Below are positions 30,687-42,334 of a stretch of DNA of 64,000 bases, one piece after another. Every line of letters begins with the position of its first letter. The stretch's first letter is position 1. The DNA is from Ascoidea asiatica (taxonomy: Eukaryota > Ascomycota > Saccharomycetes > Ascoideales > Ascoideaceae), in contig BCKQ01000021.1 in assembly GCA_001600695.1 (NCBI GenBank), positions 1-64,000 of the forward strand, in the 5' to 3' direction. The notes below the pieces were generated by a model. The model was not told the origin of the DNA, made no database searches, and saw only the letters and a list, made by a program, of their open reading frames with translations. The translations under genes and the position numbers were made by a program.

Positions 30687-30723
<37 letters not shown>

Positions 30724-31213
30724 CCAGATCATTGAGATCATTAAGATCTGTATTTAAATTATCAGTGAAATAAATGATAAGATTATTATTACCATTTGAG
30801 ATTAAATTATTTAAATTATTAACAATTCCAATAAATTGATTTAAATTTGAATTTGAATTAATTTTAAATTTTAAATTTATTGAATTTTTTAAATTTAATA
30901 AATAATTTTTTAAATTATTAATATTATTTAAATTTATTGAATTATCATTAATAATAATTTGATAATTCGAAATTATTTCAGCATAATTATTAATTTTATT
31001 AATTATTAATAAAGAATCATGAACATTTTTTTTATATGAAGTTAAATTATTTGAAGTATTAATTATTGGTTTAATTAAATTTAAAGAATTTAAAGATAAA
31101 TTTGAAATTTTATTTAATGAAGAATTTATTGAATTGATTAGATTATCTGAATTTATAAGATTTTCTTCAAGAACAGTTACATCAGCTTCATCTATATCCA
31201 CCAAAAAAGACAT
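29126..31213 (-). CDS. EXO70: Exocyst subunit Exo70
   Basis: 695 residues. The N-terminus IDEADVTVLEENL..S, a Leu/Asn-rich coiled coil and LTSYKKNVHDSLLIINKINNYAEIISNYQIII match the Exo70 family. The C-terminal region keeps GSWFSNQKPFFLQTYNSI and the last helices before ILSILMSL. Poly-Asn insertions (nt ~30138-30172 and ~30683-30722) account for the extra length over S. cerevisiae (623). In the family, Exo70 binds PI(4,5)P2 and Rho3/Cdc42 at the bud plasma membrane and tethers secretory vesicles with the other exocyst subunits. Divergent from TAF9. Confidence 0.93.
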
Positions 31214-31589
31214 TCTTTTAATATATTGTAACTAATTTAATTGAATTTGATTGAATTTAATGGATTTTAATAGAATTTAGTCCTTTAAATTGAATTAAAT
31301 TGTATTAAATCCTTTGATTATTTGAATTTTGCCAGTTTTGAGGAGGTTTCGTTTTTATTTGTTTGTTGTCACCAGCGAGAAAAGGAAACCCGGAAAAGTG
31401 GTCTCGGATACAGGTTTGCAGTGTTTTCGCGATTGAAGAAAATGAAAGTGAAATGAAAGAAAGAAATGAATATTTTATTATTTATTGTTTATTTATTGTG
31501 TTGTGCTGATTGTGTTGGATTGTTTGTTGATTAATATATCATTATTGATTGGAATCTAAGAATAGTCTTATAGGTGTTTGTGGTTCAAG
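31214..31589. promoter_or_regulatory. Bidirectional promoter EXO70 / TAF9
   Basis: GC-richer core at 31330-31440 with CGGAAAAGTGG (31391-31401), an 11-mer also present upstream of MCX1 (44892-44902). The flanks are AT-rich. Confidence 0.45.
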
Positions 31590-32228
31590 ATGAGCAAAGT
31601 CAACTCTGTTACTGAAAAGAAAGGTCAGTCTGAAAACCAGTCTCAAAATCAATCGACGACAATAGCTCCAGGTGGAAACACTTCAACATCAACAGAAAAT
31701 AATATCAATGAAGCAGTGATTCCAAGAGATGTTCGATTACTTCAATTAATATTTCATAATCATAAAATCGAATCTTATGAAGATCATGTTCCATTACAAT
31801 TAATGGATTTTGCTTATAGATATACAACAAGTGTTTTAAAAGATGCAGTTTTTTACAATGATCATTCAACTGCAAAACCTTCGAATATTACAACTGCAGG
31901 TAATACAGGTTCAAAACAACCATTAAGCGTAGATGATATAAGATTAGCAATAGCTGCCAGAACCAATTATCAATTTAAACCAGTTCCTCCAAAGGAATTA
32001 CTTTTACAAATTGCAAGTGAAAAAAATTCAAAACCTTTACCTCCTGTTATTCCAAGTTGGGGTTTAAGATTACCTCCTGAGAAATATTGTTTAACAGGTA
32101 AAGATTTAGAATTATCTGAAGAATTACTAAATGATAGTGATATGGAAGACGAGGAAGAAGAAAACAACAAGGACATCAAAGACAACAAAAACATGGAAGA
32201 TGAAGACAACGATGTTGAAATGACCTGA
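31590..32228 (+). CDS. TAF9: TFIID/SAGA subunit Taf9
   Basis: ATG 31590 gives 212 residues (MSKVNSVTEKKG); the frame runs four codons further upstream only to a TTG. The histone fold is clear: IPRDVRLLQLIFHNHKIESY, VPLQLMDFAYRYTTSVLKDA, then the conserved block LSVDDIRLAIAARTNYQF and PPKELLLQIASEKN. A conserved tail contains PPVIPSWGLRLPPEKYCLTG, followed by an acidic C-terminus. In the family, Taf9 pairs with Taf6 in both TFIID and SAGA. Longer than S. cerevisiae Taf9 (157) by its Ser/Gln-rich N-terminus and acidic tail. The codon use is less AT-extreme than its neighbours. Confidence 0.95.
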   Translation: MSKVNSVTEKKGQSENQSQNQSTTIAPGGNTSTSTENNINEAVIPRDVRLLQLIFHNHKIESYEDHVPLQLMDFAYRYTTSVLKDAVFYNDHSTAKPSNITTAGNTGSKQPLSVDDIRLAIAARTNYQFKPVPPKELLLQIASEKNSKPLPPVIPSWGLRLPPEKYCLTGKDLELSEELLNDSDMEDEEEENNKDIKDNKNMEDEDNDVEMT

Positions 32229-32531
32229 TCATTCACTCTTTCCTCTTGCTCTTCCTCTTGCTCTTGCTTTTGTTTCTGTCTTTTTCTATCACGAATCTCT
32301 TTCTTTTCCTTTTCTTATCTATTTCTCTTTTCTTATGTACATTACCTTCTCCTTCTCATTTTCCTTTTTTATAATTTATAGCTGATTTCAATTTCAATCA
32401 AATTTCATTTTTGCTGATAAGTTACACAAACACATTACAAAATTAATCGATTCTGTAATTAAGTTATTAAGTAACGGTAATATCTGCTTTATACATATGT
32501 CAGTAACTTGATTTTTTATTGTTGTATTTTA
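32229..32531. other. Intergenic between TAF9 and tRNA-Val
   Basis: A pyrimidine-rich TAF9 3' region (CTCTTGCTCTTTC-like runs, 32235-32350) followed by mixed sequence up to the tRNA gene. No gene seen. Confidence 0.5.
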
Positions 32532-32604
32532 GGTTTGTTGGTCAAGTGGTTACGACGCTTCGTTTACACCGAAGAGATCGCGAGTTCGAACCTCGCACGA
32601 ATCA
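32532..32604 (+). tRNA. tRNA-Val, anticodon UAC
   Basis: Cloverleaf: acceptor GGTTTGT pairs with ACGAATC (two G-U type pairs); the D arm contains GTCAAGTGGTTACGAC; anticodon arm CTTCG-TTTACAC-CGAAG with anticodon TAC; variable AGATC; T arm GCGAG-TTCGAAC-CTCGC; discriminator A. No intron, and CCA is not encoded. It reads GUA and probably other GUN codons. Confidence 0.95.
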
Positions 32605-32608
32605 TTTC

Positions 32609-32613
32609 TTTTT
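32609..32613 (+). terminator. Pol III T-run after tRNA-Val
   Basis: A run of five T four bases past the tRNA 3' end, with further T-runs just downstream, as expected for RNA polymerase III termination. Confidence 0.7.
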
Positions 32614-33070
32614 GTTATTTTTTATAAATTGTTATTCAATAATTCTAAATGAAGTGTGTATATGCACCACGATTTCAATTCAGCGTTCTCTAACATAAAA
32701 TAGAATCTACATTACTATTTATTTAAGAAAAAAAAGATATGCCTGATTTATAATTCTATTAAAAAATGACTTATATATATATATATATATATATGAGATT
32801 CTAATAAATTTAAATAAATAAAGCAATAAAATCTAAAATTTGAAAAAGAAGCTTGAGAATATTAGAGAAAAAAAAAAAATAATAACTTGTAATTTGAAAC
32901 TTGTGATTGGTAACTGGTAACTGGTAGCTTGAAAAAATTAAAAAATGTTGAAAATCCTAAATCCTGGAAAACTAAAACCCCCTAAGAAATTAAGAAATAA
33001 ATTAAGAAAGAAGATTAAGAAAGAAAAAAAAAATATAAAAATGAAGTAAATAAAATTGTTCAAAGATAAT
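32614..33070. other. Intergenic between tRNA-Val and arrestin 3' end
   Basis: AT-rich with an (AT)n run at 32773-32793 and A-rich stretches near 32869 and 33023. No gene seen. The region would carry the 3' UTR of the arrestin gene on the minus strand. Confidence 0.5.
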
Positions 33071-36000
33071 TTAAAAATTTGGTAATGGCATCCTTGGATC
33101 AATTTTTTCTGAAGATTTTACTTTTTCAATAATTTCATCTTTTGAATTTTCATTAGAATTCGAATTTGAATTTGAGTTAGAATTAGAATTAGAATTAGAA
33201 TTAGAATTAAAATTAGAATTGGAATTGGAACTAGATTTAGTGTTAAAATCTTTACTTCCAGTATTGGTATTATTTATAGATTTAATTTTTGCTTTATTAT
33301 GAACTCCAGTAATTGTTGGACTTTCATTATGAATTACAAATGATGACGTTGATATTAATGAATTACTATCAACATCATTATCTCTACCATTATTGAAACT
33401 TCTTTGTGGTTTATTAAATCCAAATGGATGCCATAATCTATCTCCTGAAACTCCAATTCTATCTGATGATAATCCTGATGATGATCTCATTAAATCTGTT
33501 ATATCAACACTTTCATCATCATTATTCATTAATAAACTTGAACTTCTTTCAAGATTAAGATTATTTATACTAAAATTTAATGAACTATATGATTCACTTC
33601 TTTCTGATAATAATAATGGTGCCATTTCAACACTATTATTATTATGTATTGTTGATGTTGATGACATTGATTCACCTAAAGCTTCATCTTCTGGAAGATC
33701 TAATAATGAACTATCTGCTCTTAATTGTGGTGTTAATAAATCAATATTTTCTGGTGTTGGCGGTATAATAACCGCTGATGGTATAAATTGTTCAGTAACT
33801 GGACTTCTAATATCAAAATTCATTTTTTTTGAGTTATTCTTCCAATTTTTATTACCATTACCATTACCATTATTACTATTACTATTACTATATACATATG
33901 AATTTTCTAATTGTTCATCTAATGAAAATGATCCTAAAATTGAATCAATATCCTTTGGTCTATTAATTTCTATTGAAGGTTTCAGTGATGATCCAATTGA
34001 TGGTCTTCTTCCTTGATTATCTACTGTAAGAAACATTGAAGATCCTGATGATGAATTTTTTCTATTACCTTTATAAAGATCACTATTATTATTATCAAGA
34101 TCAAAACTTAATTTTGAAGAACTTGGAGAAAAACTCATTTTTGCTCTTCTAACTTCTGGTGAAACTGCTCTTGCAATACTTTGAGGTAAATGTGGACTTA
34201 CTCCTCTAAATACAAATCCAGATGCAACATCATCATCTAAATCATCATTAGAAAGACTTGGTTCCATTGGTGGAATTTCTATAGACATGTTAACATTTTT
34301 TTTTGATCTTCCTCTTGTAGTAGTTGGATCATCTCCACGTGTTTTAAGAGTTCTTAATCTTTTCTTAATCCTTTCTTCTTCAAGAACTTCATCATAACTT
34401 GGAGGTAAATTATCTTCCAATTGATTTGTCATTGAAATTGCCATATCAAATGGCGGAGGATTAATTGAAGGTTTAATTAGTGTTCCAGAACGACTTTTAG
34501 TTTGAGCTACAATTGGAGGAATTAATAAATGACTTGTCATAGAAGACAATAATCCACGATTTATATTATTGTTATTATTATTAGATGTGGGAGAAGATAT
34601 ATTATTAAATTCAGATGAAGGCGTTTGTAGTGGTTGAAATTTTTGATTAAATGTCGATGAAGGAATTTGTCTTGGTGAAAGTAAACCAGACATTCTAGGT
34701 GATGATAATGCATTTAATTGAGGTGATAAAGCTTGAAGTCTTGGTGATAATGCTTGAAGTCTTGGTGATAATGCTTGAAGTCTTGGTGATAATGCTCTTA
34801 TAGTTGGTGATAAAGCTTGAAAATTCGGGGAAATTAAACCAGAAGCTCTCAGAGTATTTGGGTCTAAAGTAGATGTTATACTTATTGAAGGTTGTAAAGG
34901 TGGTGAAGAAAGATTATTCTGAGGATTTAAAGGTTGAGCTTGTGGTGAATATAATTCAACATTCATTTTTTGAGGTTTATATAAATTTGATTCAATCATA
35001 TTACTTGTAACCTCAGATCCACCAAATTCTTTATCAAGTTGAGAATAATTATGAGAATGATCTTTATCAACTTCTAAATTAAAATCTTCATCCGTTATTA
35101 AATCATTTTTTGTTTGTAATGAGGAATCTTCTAAAGCATCTTTTATATTTATTGAAGTATTATCTAAAGATTGAGGAACATTGATATTACCATTTACAGA
35201 AGGATCTGTTGGATCTCTTAAAATTTCTGGAGGAAAAATTGGAACATTATTTGGATTTTCAAGCATAGTCATATTACCATATTCATCATAACCCATTAAA
35301 GTTGATGCACCAATTCCATCATAAGCAGGTAATAAAGTATTAGCTTGAGTACATAATGGATGAAGTACATGAATTGGAGAATCAATAGAAATTTCAAAAT
35401 GTTTTCTTGATTTTTTTGGTTTTGATTTCTCTGGTTTGTCATTTGAATTTGTAGTTCCACTTCTATTTCTTGAAGAATTTTGATTTGAATTATTTGAATT
35501 TATTGAAGCACTAGTATTATTACGAGCTCTACCTATTATTGAATTATTTGAGGAACCTCCAGTATGATTTGGATTCAATGTATTTAAGGCGGTTAAAGAA
35601 AGTGAAGAATGACTACCATTATCACCATTTGAATTTAAATTTGAATTATCACTTGAATTTTCATTTGCATTTTCATTTTCAGTTTTTTTTTCTTTTTCTT
35701 TTTCTTTATCTATTTCTTCATTTTTTTTTGAAAGCCTTATACAAATTTTTAACCAATGATGACATTGAATATTAGTATATTCAGTATCTGGATGAAATCT
35801 TCCACCCATTTTTCCAACCATTTCAGGAACAAATAATTGATAGGTAAAATCTTTTGAAGAAATATATTCATCATCTTCATCTTCATCTTTCTTTTTATCT
35901 TTATCTTTATCTTTATTATCATTTTTAGAATTTTTAATACTTGGAATTAAATTTGAAGAATTTGAACCATTTAACAGAAACCCAGGTAAATGATGAGATA

Positions 36001-37960
36001 AAGAAGAATGTCTTCTATGATGAGTATTATTTTGATTATTATGATTATTATTTGTAGAAGTATTTGTAGTTGAAAATAAATTATCAGATTGTAAAGTACT
36101 ATGTTTTTTTAAATGATTAATACTATTATTACTCGTATCAGAATTATTACTTTGAGAAGAAGTTATAACATTATTATCAAAATTTTCATCATGAAATTCT
36201 TTTAATAAATTATTACCAGATTTTGGTTTATGTTCTAATAAAAGATATTTTTTTTGTGGTTCTAATCTATGAACTTTTTTTTTTTTACACCAATATTCTA
36301 AAATTTCAATTAAATAAATTTTAATTTTATAAATTTTTAAAGTTTTTTCAATTGGATTTAATTTTATATTAATTGGTAAAAATGAATTTAAAATTAAAAA
36401 ATTACTTAAAACAGAAATTGAATAATTTAATTTATTATCCCAAGATTTATTAATCATTATTGGTTCAAAATTATCTTCTAGAGATTGAGAAGAATTAGTT
36501 CTAATAAAATTTAATTCTTTTTTTGAATGTAAATTACCTTTAAATTTTGAAAATCTTTCAATATTTACATTTAATGAATAATTTATATAACCAAAAGTTA
36601 CATTAATTGATTCAGGAGTTGATTGAGGTATTGGATGTTCAAAATTATAAATATAATCACCTTGATTAAATATAAAATTTTCAATTTCTTTATTATTGTT
36701 ATTGGTATTATTATTATTATTACTATTATTATTATTATTACTATTATTATCAAATTGTTGATCATTTAAAGATAATGAAGAATTATTTAAATTATTAAAT
36801 CTTGAAGAAATTATTGAAGATATTGAAGAATCTATAGTTGAATTTGTGAAAGATCTATGTTTTGTTGGAGATAAAGTTCTTGATCTTTGATAGTTATTAT
36901 TTATGATACTATTATTATTATTATTATTATTATTATTATCATCATTGAATATTTTAACTTTATTTAATAATTGTGGTTTTAAATTTGTTTTTAAAATTGA
37001 AATTGTTTTTGTTTTTGAAGCTGATCTTGATCTTGATTTTATTGAAGTATTATCTAAAGAAAACATTAAATCATCAATATCATCATTATTATTATTATTA
37101 TTAATACTTGTACTTCTATTTTTAGTTCTTGATATTCTTTGAGTATTATTATTATTATAAATATTAATATGATTTGCACCACCATTTGAATAATTAATTA
37201 AATTTTTATTTGAATAATTAAAAAAAGGCCAAGTATGATTTAAAATTGTTTCATTTTCAAAAAATTCTGATTTTTTTGGAGGTATACCTTCTGGCCAATT
37301 TGTTCTTGCATTACCTTTTAAATTTAATTCAATTTTTTTTAATTTTGTATTATTTTTTAAAATTTTTATTAATAAAATTCCTCTTAATAATAATGGAGGA
37401 CTTTCATTATATAAAGTTGAAATTTGATTTGTATTTATAATTATATTACCACTTATATTTGCACTTGAATTATTATTTGTATCAGCGGTTAAATTTGATT
37501 GATTATTTTGATTATTTTGATTATTTTGAGTAGTTAATTGAATATTACTATTAACTGGAGTTGAAGGTATTCTTCTTCTACTTCTTCTATTAACATTTGA
37601 ATTTGAATTACTTTGAAAATTATTTGAATCACCAATATTATTTTGTAAGAAGAAATTTTCTTCAGTTAAAATTAAATAAACTTTTAAAGATGAAGTTTCA
37701 ATTAATGGTTTTTCAGGTAATTTTGGTAAATAAGTATATTGTTTTATATTATTATTTAAATTATTAATATTTAAATTATTAATATTTAAATTATTATTTA
37801 ATTGAGTTATATTTGATAAATTTATAGTTGAATTTGTTTGATTTGATAAATTTATTGTTGAATTTATTGTTGAATTTAATGAAGATTTATAATCAGGTGG
37901 AGATTGAAATTGATTATTGAATTGATTATTATTAAATTGATGATAATCATTATTCTGTTG

Positions 37961-38002
<42 letters not shown>

Positions 38003-38098
38003 GTTATTGTTATTGTTATTGTTATTTCCTAAAGAAAAAGAAAAAGTTGAAGTTAGATCAGATAATAAATCTGAAGGATTCAAAGGATTATTTACCAT
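33071..38098 (-). CDS. ALY-type alpha-arrestin, Rsp5 adaptor
   Basis: The ATG at 38098 (MVNNPLNPSDLL) gives 1675 residues; the frame extends upstream only to a TTG. The arrestin-N half has LKVYLILTEENFFLQN, PPLLLRGILLIKILKN and ARTNWPEGIPPKKSEF, typical of the Aly1/Aly2 (Art6/Art3) branch. The arrestin-C half includes CHHWLKICIRL and ISIDSPIHVLHPLCTQANTLLPAYD. Two PPxY-type motifs are present: PPDY near the N-terminus and PPSYDEV (nt ~34397). Many poly-Asn inserts and an ALSPRLQ repeat make it far longer than S. cerevisiae Aly2 (1046). The expected role is bringing the ubiquitin ligase Rsp5 to amino-acid permeases for endocytosis. ALY1 versus ALY2 cannot be decided. Confidence 0.88.
34731..34793. 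repeat. 21-bp coding minisatellite x3 inside the arrestin gene
   Basis: Three identical 21-bp units encode ALSPRLQ on the minus strand, with degenerate copies on both sides (ALSPTIR, ALSPQLN). The unit carries an SP site and is in frame, so copy-number change would not disrupt the protein. Confidence 0.9.
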
Positions 38099-39336
38099 TG
38101 TAAGTATTTTATTATTAATAAATTTCGAACACAATCATTCTATGAATAATATAAATAAATGAATGATAATCTAAAAGAAATAAGAAATAATTTATAAGAA
38201 ATAATAAACCTTTGTGATGAAGACTGATAGATCCAAACAAATGATTGATATATTTCAAACAAGGACTGTATTAAATATTAAATATTTATTATTTATTATT
38301 TATTATTTATTATTTATTCATTATCTATTATCAATTATCTAGTATCTATTATTTATTATCATTTATTTATCATTTGGTACTTATTGAGTAGAGAACGAGT
38401 GGAATAAATGGCAAAGGTTCCCCTGTTTATTGATTGATTATCGAGAGCGAAGCAGTACTGGAGTAGCAGTGCTTAGTTAACAGTCAGTTACCGGAGAGTC
38501 TAGCTGCTGGGAGTGCTGGGAGTGCTGAGAGTTAAGCACTGAGAGTTAAGCACTGAGTGTTAAGCGCTGGGAGTACTGGCCGCTTGTAACGGTATGAGAA
38601 ACAGTTCCGGTGAAAGAAAGAGACACCGCGCCACGGAGACTGCTGGTTCCACAGGCGGATACAGCACACCCAGCACTTCCACGGCACAAGCAATACTAGC
38701 CACTTGTTTTGATTACATAACAGCATGTGATACATCCGATATATTTCTCTTTTATGCTTTTTCTCCTTTTTCTAGCCAAACAATCTCGATAATCAATTTC
38801 GATAATCTCAGATCAATACAATTGCACTATCAAGAAATTATCCCATCTTCCAAAAACGGGGGCCCACTATATACTGCCAAAAATGCGTGGTCCGGGACCA
38901 TAGTAATAAGCTAAATCATATGACATATAAAGGTAGTCCCGTTTTTAAGGGTTTAAAAGTGTTTAAAAAAATTATTTGGATTAATTTGAGGTTTTTGTTC
39001 CTGTTTTAGAAACAACGTTTACTATGTAAAAAAGAAGATTTTGAGGTGGTATTTAGCGTTTCTGGCAGTATATAGCGGTTCACCAAAAACGGAAGTAAAC
39101 GCTTTCTCTGTAAACTTATTCATCTTCAATAGAGTAACTGAAATAAATATTAATAATCACTTATATTCAGTAATTTTACTCAATGACTTCCCTAAATTGA
39201 CGTTTTAGTTAATTTTATTCAAATATAATTGAAAATTATACTCAAATTATGAAATTATATATATATTAATCAATATGTAACTTTTGTTAATTATTAATTC
39301 CATTCTATAATAAATTCACAATAGTTAATAATCAAA
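38099..39336. promoter_or_regulatory. Promoter region, arrestin / ALD copy 1
   Basis: Divergent 1.2-kb region. It holds short direct repeats (GAGAGTTAAGCACT-type, 38525-38565), a GC-rich core (38430-38700), a 23-bp inverted repeat with arms at 38864-38886 and 39056-39078, and three AAAAACGG-type elements near 38852, 38940 (reverse) and 39085. A 106-codon open frame at 38594-38914 has no resemblance to any family and overlaps a similar frame on the other strand, so it is not called. This region is unlike the upstream region of the second ALD copy. Confidence 0.5.
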
Positions 39337-40841
39337 ATGGTCGAATTACCTGAATATTATGAAGTTGAATTACCTAATGGTTTAAAATATAAACAACCAA
39401 CTGGTTTATACATAAATAATAAATTCATACCCTCAATTGATAAAGAAATTATTCAGCCAATTAATCCATCAGATGGTAAACCATTATCAAAAGTATATTG
39501 CGCCAAATCAAATGATGTTGATTATGCCGTCGATATTGCCCTTGATGCATTTAAAAAAGTTTGGAAAAAAACTCCAGGTACAGAAAGAGGTAAAATTTTA
39601 TTCAAATTATCTGAATTATGTGAAGAAAATTTTGATTTATTAGCTTCAATTGAATCTCAAACTTCTGGTAAACCATTTGAACAAAATTCAAAAGGTGATA
39701 TTTCTGAAGTTATTAATGTATTTAAATATTATGCAGGTTGGGCAGATAAAATTCATGGTAAGACAATTCCAATTGATGATAATAAATTTGCATATACTGT
39801 TCATGAACCATATGGAGTTTGTGGACAAATTATACCATGGAATTATCCATTAGCAATGATGGCATGGAAACTAGCTCCTGCTTTAGCTGCTGGAAATACT
39901 GTAGTTTTAAAAACTGCTGAACAAACTCCATTATCTGCTTTATTTTTTTGTACCTTAATTGAAAAAGCTGGATTTCCTCCTGGAGTTTTGAATATAATTT
40001 CAGGATATGGTAAAGATGCTGGTAATGCATTAGCTTCTCATTTGAAAGTTTCAAAGATTGCATTTACTGGTTCAACTAATGTTGGAAAATTAATTCAACA
40101 AGCAGCTTCTAATAATTTAAAAGCTGTAACTTTAGAAACTGGTGGTAAGTCTCCATTAATTATATTTGAAGATGCAGATTTAGAAAAAGCTATAAAATGG
40201 GCTGCTTTTGGAATATTTTTTAATTCTGGTCAAATTTGTACATCAAATTCAAGAATTTTAATTCATAAAAATGTTTATGATAAATTTTTGAAATTATTAA
40301 GCGATTATATAAATAAAGAATATAAACAGGGTAAGCCATTTGATTCTGATGATATTATGGTCGGTCCTCAAGTTTCCAAATCACAACAAAATAGAATCTT
40401 AGATTATATTGAAATTGGTAAGAAGGAAGGTGCAAAAATATACACTGGAGGTTTTAAAATTACAAATGATGAAAATCTAAAAGATGGTTTTTTCATTAAA
40501 CCAACTATTTTCTATGATGTTAAATCAGATATGAGAATATTTCAAGAAGAAATATTTGGACCAGTAGTTGTTTGCTCAACATTTGATACTGATGAAGAAG
40601 CAATAGAATTAGCTAATTGTACCGAATATGGATTAGGTGCAGCATTATTCACCAAAGATATAACCAGAGCCCATAGAGTCTCTAGAGAATTAGAAGCAGG
40701 AATGGTTTGGATTAATTCAAGTAATGATAGTGACTTCAGAGTACCTTTTGGTGGGGTTAAAAGTAGTGGAATTGGTAGAGAATTAGGAGAATATGGTTTA
40801 ACTAATTATACTCAAGCAAAAGCTTATCATGTCAACTTAGG
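39313..40841 (+). repeat. Inverted repeat arm 1 (1529 bp, ALD)
   Basis: Matches the reverse complement of 46469-47997. Identity is inferred from the ends compared base by base, the identical proteins and identical translations in the other frames; I saw no difference inside. It begins at AATTCACAATAG, 24 bp before the ATG, and ends at GTCAACTTAGG, 13 bp before the end of the gene. Sequence outside both borders diverges at once. Confidence 0.9.
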
Positions 40842-40854
40842 TTGGAATCTATAA
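39337..40854 (+). CDS. NAD(P)-aldehyde dehydrogenase, copy 1
   Basis: 505 residues, no mitochondrial presequence, so probably cytosolic (Ald6 or Ald2/3 type). Landmarks: Rossmann-region IIPWNYPLAMMAWKLAPALA, VVLKTAEQTP, FTGSTNVGKLI, catalytic base in TLETGGKSP (Glu267) and nucleophile in FNSGQICTSNSR (Cys301), then EEIFGPVV and PFGGVKSSGIGRELGEYGL near the end. The reaction is aldehyde to acid, e.g. acetaldehyde to acetate. The protein is identical to the copy at 46456 except for Asn in place of Asp as the penultimate residue. The DNA from 39313 to 40841 is part of a long inverted repeat, while flanks differ. I cannot assign a specific ALD name. Confidence 0.93.
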   Translation: MVELPEYYEVELPNGLKYKQPTGLYINNKFIPSIDKEIIQPINPSDGKPLSKVYCAKSNDVDYAVDIALDAFKKVWKKTPGTERGKILFKLSELCEENFDLLASIESQTSGKPFEQNSKGDISEVINVFKYYAGWADKIHGKTIPIDDNKFAYTVHEPYGVCGQIIPWNYPLAMMAWKLAPALAAGNTVVLKTAEQTPLSALFFCTLIEKAGFPPGVLNIISGYGKDAGNALASHLKVSKIAFTGSTNVGKLIQQAASNNLKAVTLETGGKSPLIIFEDADLEKAIKWAAFGIFFNSGQICTSNSRILIHKNVYDKFLKLLSDYINKEYKQGKPFDSDDIMVGPQVSKSQQNRILDYIEIGKKEGAKIYTGGFKITNDENLKDGFFIKPTIFYDVKSDMRIFQEEIFGPVVVCSTFDTDEEAIELANCTEYGLGAALFTKDITRAHRVSRELEAGMVWINSSNDSDFRVPFGGVKSSGIGRELGEYGLTNYTQAKAYHVNLGWNL

Positions 40855-41427
40855 TTATAACTAATCATATCAAATATCAAATAGTAGATAAATTATAAAA
40901 ATATAATAAAATAATTAAATTTTTTGATAGAACTTCTCTTTGTAAATTAAATTATCAAGAAAAATAAACTGTCGCCAGAATTGGGGTTCTTGTGTTGTAG
41001 TTTGCTTGTTTTCGCTTTCTGGAACAAAGCATAAAAAAAACAAGGCCAAAATAAAGCAGAGATTGAAAGTGAATAAAGAAAATAAAGAATAAAGAAGAAC
41101 TCGAAAAGAAAAGACTAAAGAAAACACGAAGAGTATTAAAACAAAGAAGATAAATGATTGATTTTTACTAGAACTTGATTCAATTAGCTTGGAAGAGCAA
41201 ACAAGTCATTTTGAAATTAAGATATCAATAGAAAGTTATCCACTTTGTAAAATTAAAATCTATAATTAAAGAAGATATAAAATAACAGTTACTCCTTGAT
41301 GAATTAAAAGATTATCTCTTTAACATAAAATTAACTTAAAATTAACTTAAAATTCAAGATTAAAAAAATAACTTAACTACTAAAGTTCTAGATAAATAAT
41401 AATAAACAAAATATATTTCAAATAAAC
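40855..41427. promoter_or_regulatory. Upstream region of PNC1
   Basis: 573 bp between the ALD stop and the PNC1 start in the same orientation. It contains GTCGCCAGAATTGGGG (40971-40986), a near copy of the motif at 27056. The rest is A-rich with repeated AACTTAAAAT near 41330. A 70-codon open frame on the minus strand is not credible. Confidence 0.45.
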
Positions 41428-42129
41428 ATGGGAAAAGCTTTAATTATAATTGACGTTCAAGAGGATTTCTTACCTCCAAATGGTTCATTAGCTGTCAAAG
41501 ATGGAAGAAAAATAATTCCAACAATAAATAAATTGATTAATAATAAGGAATATAGTTGGGATTTGATTGTTGCAACAAAAGATTGGCATCCAAAAGATCA
41601 TTGCTCTTTTGCTTCAAATAATGGAGTTAAACCATATGAAACTATTGAATTTCATAAACCAAAAACTAATGAAAATGATAAAAATTATATTGAAGAAATT
41701 AAAAAACAAATTGTTTGGCCAGATCATTGTATTCAAAATGAATTTGGTTCTGAGTTTGGTATTGAGTTTAAAAAAGAATTTGAAAAGTTAATTAATTCAA
41801 ATTCAGATATTAATAAAGTTAAAATTGTTAAAAAAGGCTATCTTAAAGATAGAGAATATTATTCATGTTTTAAAGATGTTTGGGGTTTACATCATACTGA
41901 ATTAACAGATTTACTAAAAATTGACAAAATTGATGAAGTTTATTTTGTTGGTATTGCTTATGATTTTTGTGTTTTATATTCTGCAATTGATTGTTCAAAA
42001 TTAAATTTTATTAAAAATACTTATGTTTTAAGAGATGTTTGTAAAAGTGTTTATCCTGATAAGATAAATGAAACTGATTCAATTTATAATAAAAATAATG
42101 TAAAAATTATTTCTTTTGCAGTTCATTGA
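41428..42129 (+). CDS. PNC1: Nicotinamidase Pnc1
   Basis: 233 residues. Isochorismatase-like hydrolase: active-site Asp8 in IIDVQEDF, metal-binding KDWHPKDH (Asp52, His54) and WPDHC (His100), and the nucleophile Cys181 in FVGIAYDFCVLYSA. It hydrolyses nicotinamide to nicotinate and ammonia in the NAD salvage pathway, and in yeast it thereby relieves Sir2 inhibition. S. cerevisiae Pnc1 is 216 residues. It sits between the inverted ALD copies and converges on MCX1 (205 bp between stops). Confidence 0.95.
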   Translation: MGKALIIIDVQEDFLPPNGSLAVKDGRKIIPTINKLINNKEYSWDLIVATKDWHPKDHCSFASNNGVKPYETIEFHKPKTNENDKNYIEEIKKQIVWPDHCIQNEFGSEFGIEFKKEFEKLINSNSDINKVKIVKKGYLKDREYYSCFKDVWGLHHTELTDLLKIDKIDEVYFVGIAYDFCVLYSAIDCSKLNFIKNTYVLRDVCKSVYPDKINETDSIYNKNNVKIISFAVH

Positions 42130-42334
42130 ATGTTTAAACCCTGAAAGTCATCTTTTGTTTTTTTTTGTTTTTCTTCTTTGAATAATATATTCTGTCTCTT
42201 TTTTAAGGTAAAAAATAAATCTACTTTTTTTTTATTTTATAAATAATCAACAATATTTATAACTGTCTCGTTTATATGTATGCAAAATATGTTTTTGTCA
42301 TTATCATCCTTTTAGAAAATATATTATATACAGT

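Noticed and set aside
33071-38134. Upstream TTG starts for the arrestin gene (38134), MCX1 (44659), carrier (46105), TAF9 (31578), transporter 2 (53580) and LRR-like gene (13141)
   Set aside because: Yeast nuclear genes start at ATG; the first in-frame ATG fits each family, so the starts were moved inward.
38594-38914. 106-codon open frame upstream of ALD copy 1
   Set aside because: No domain, codon use unlike genes here, overlaps an equally open frame on the other strand.
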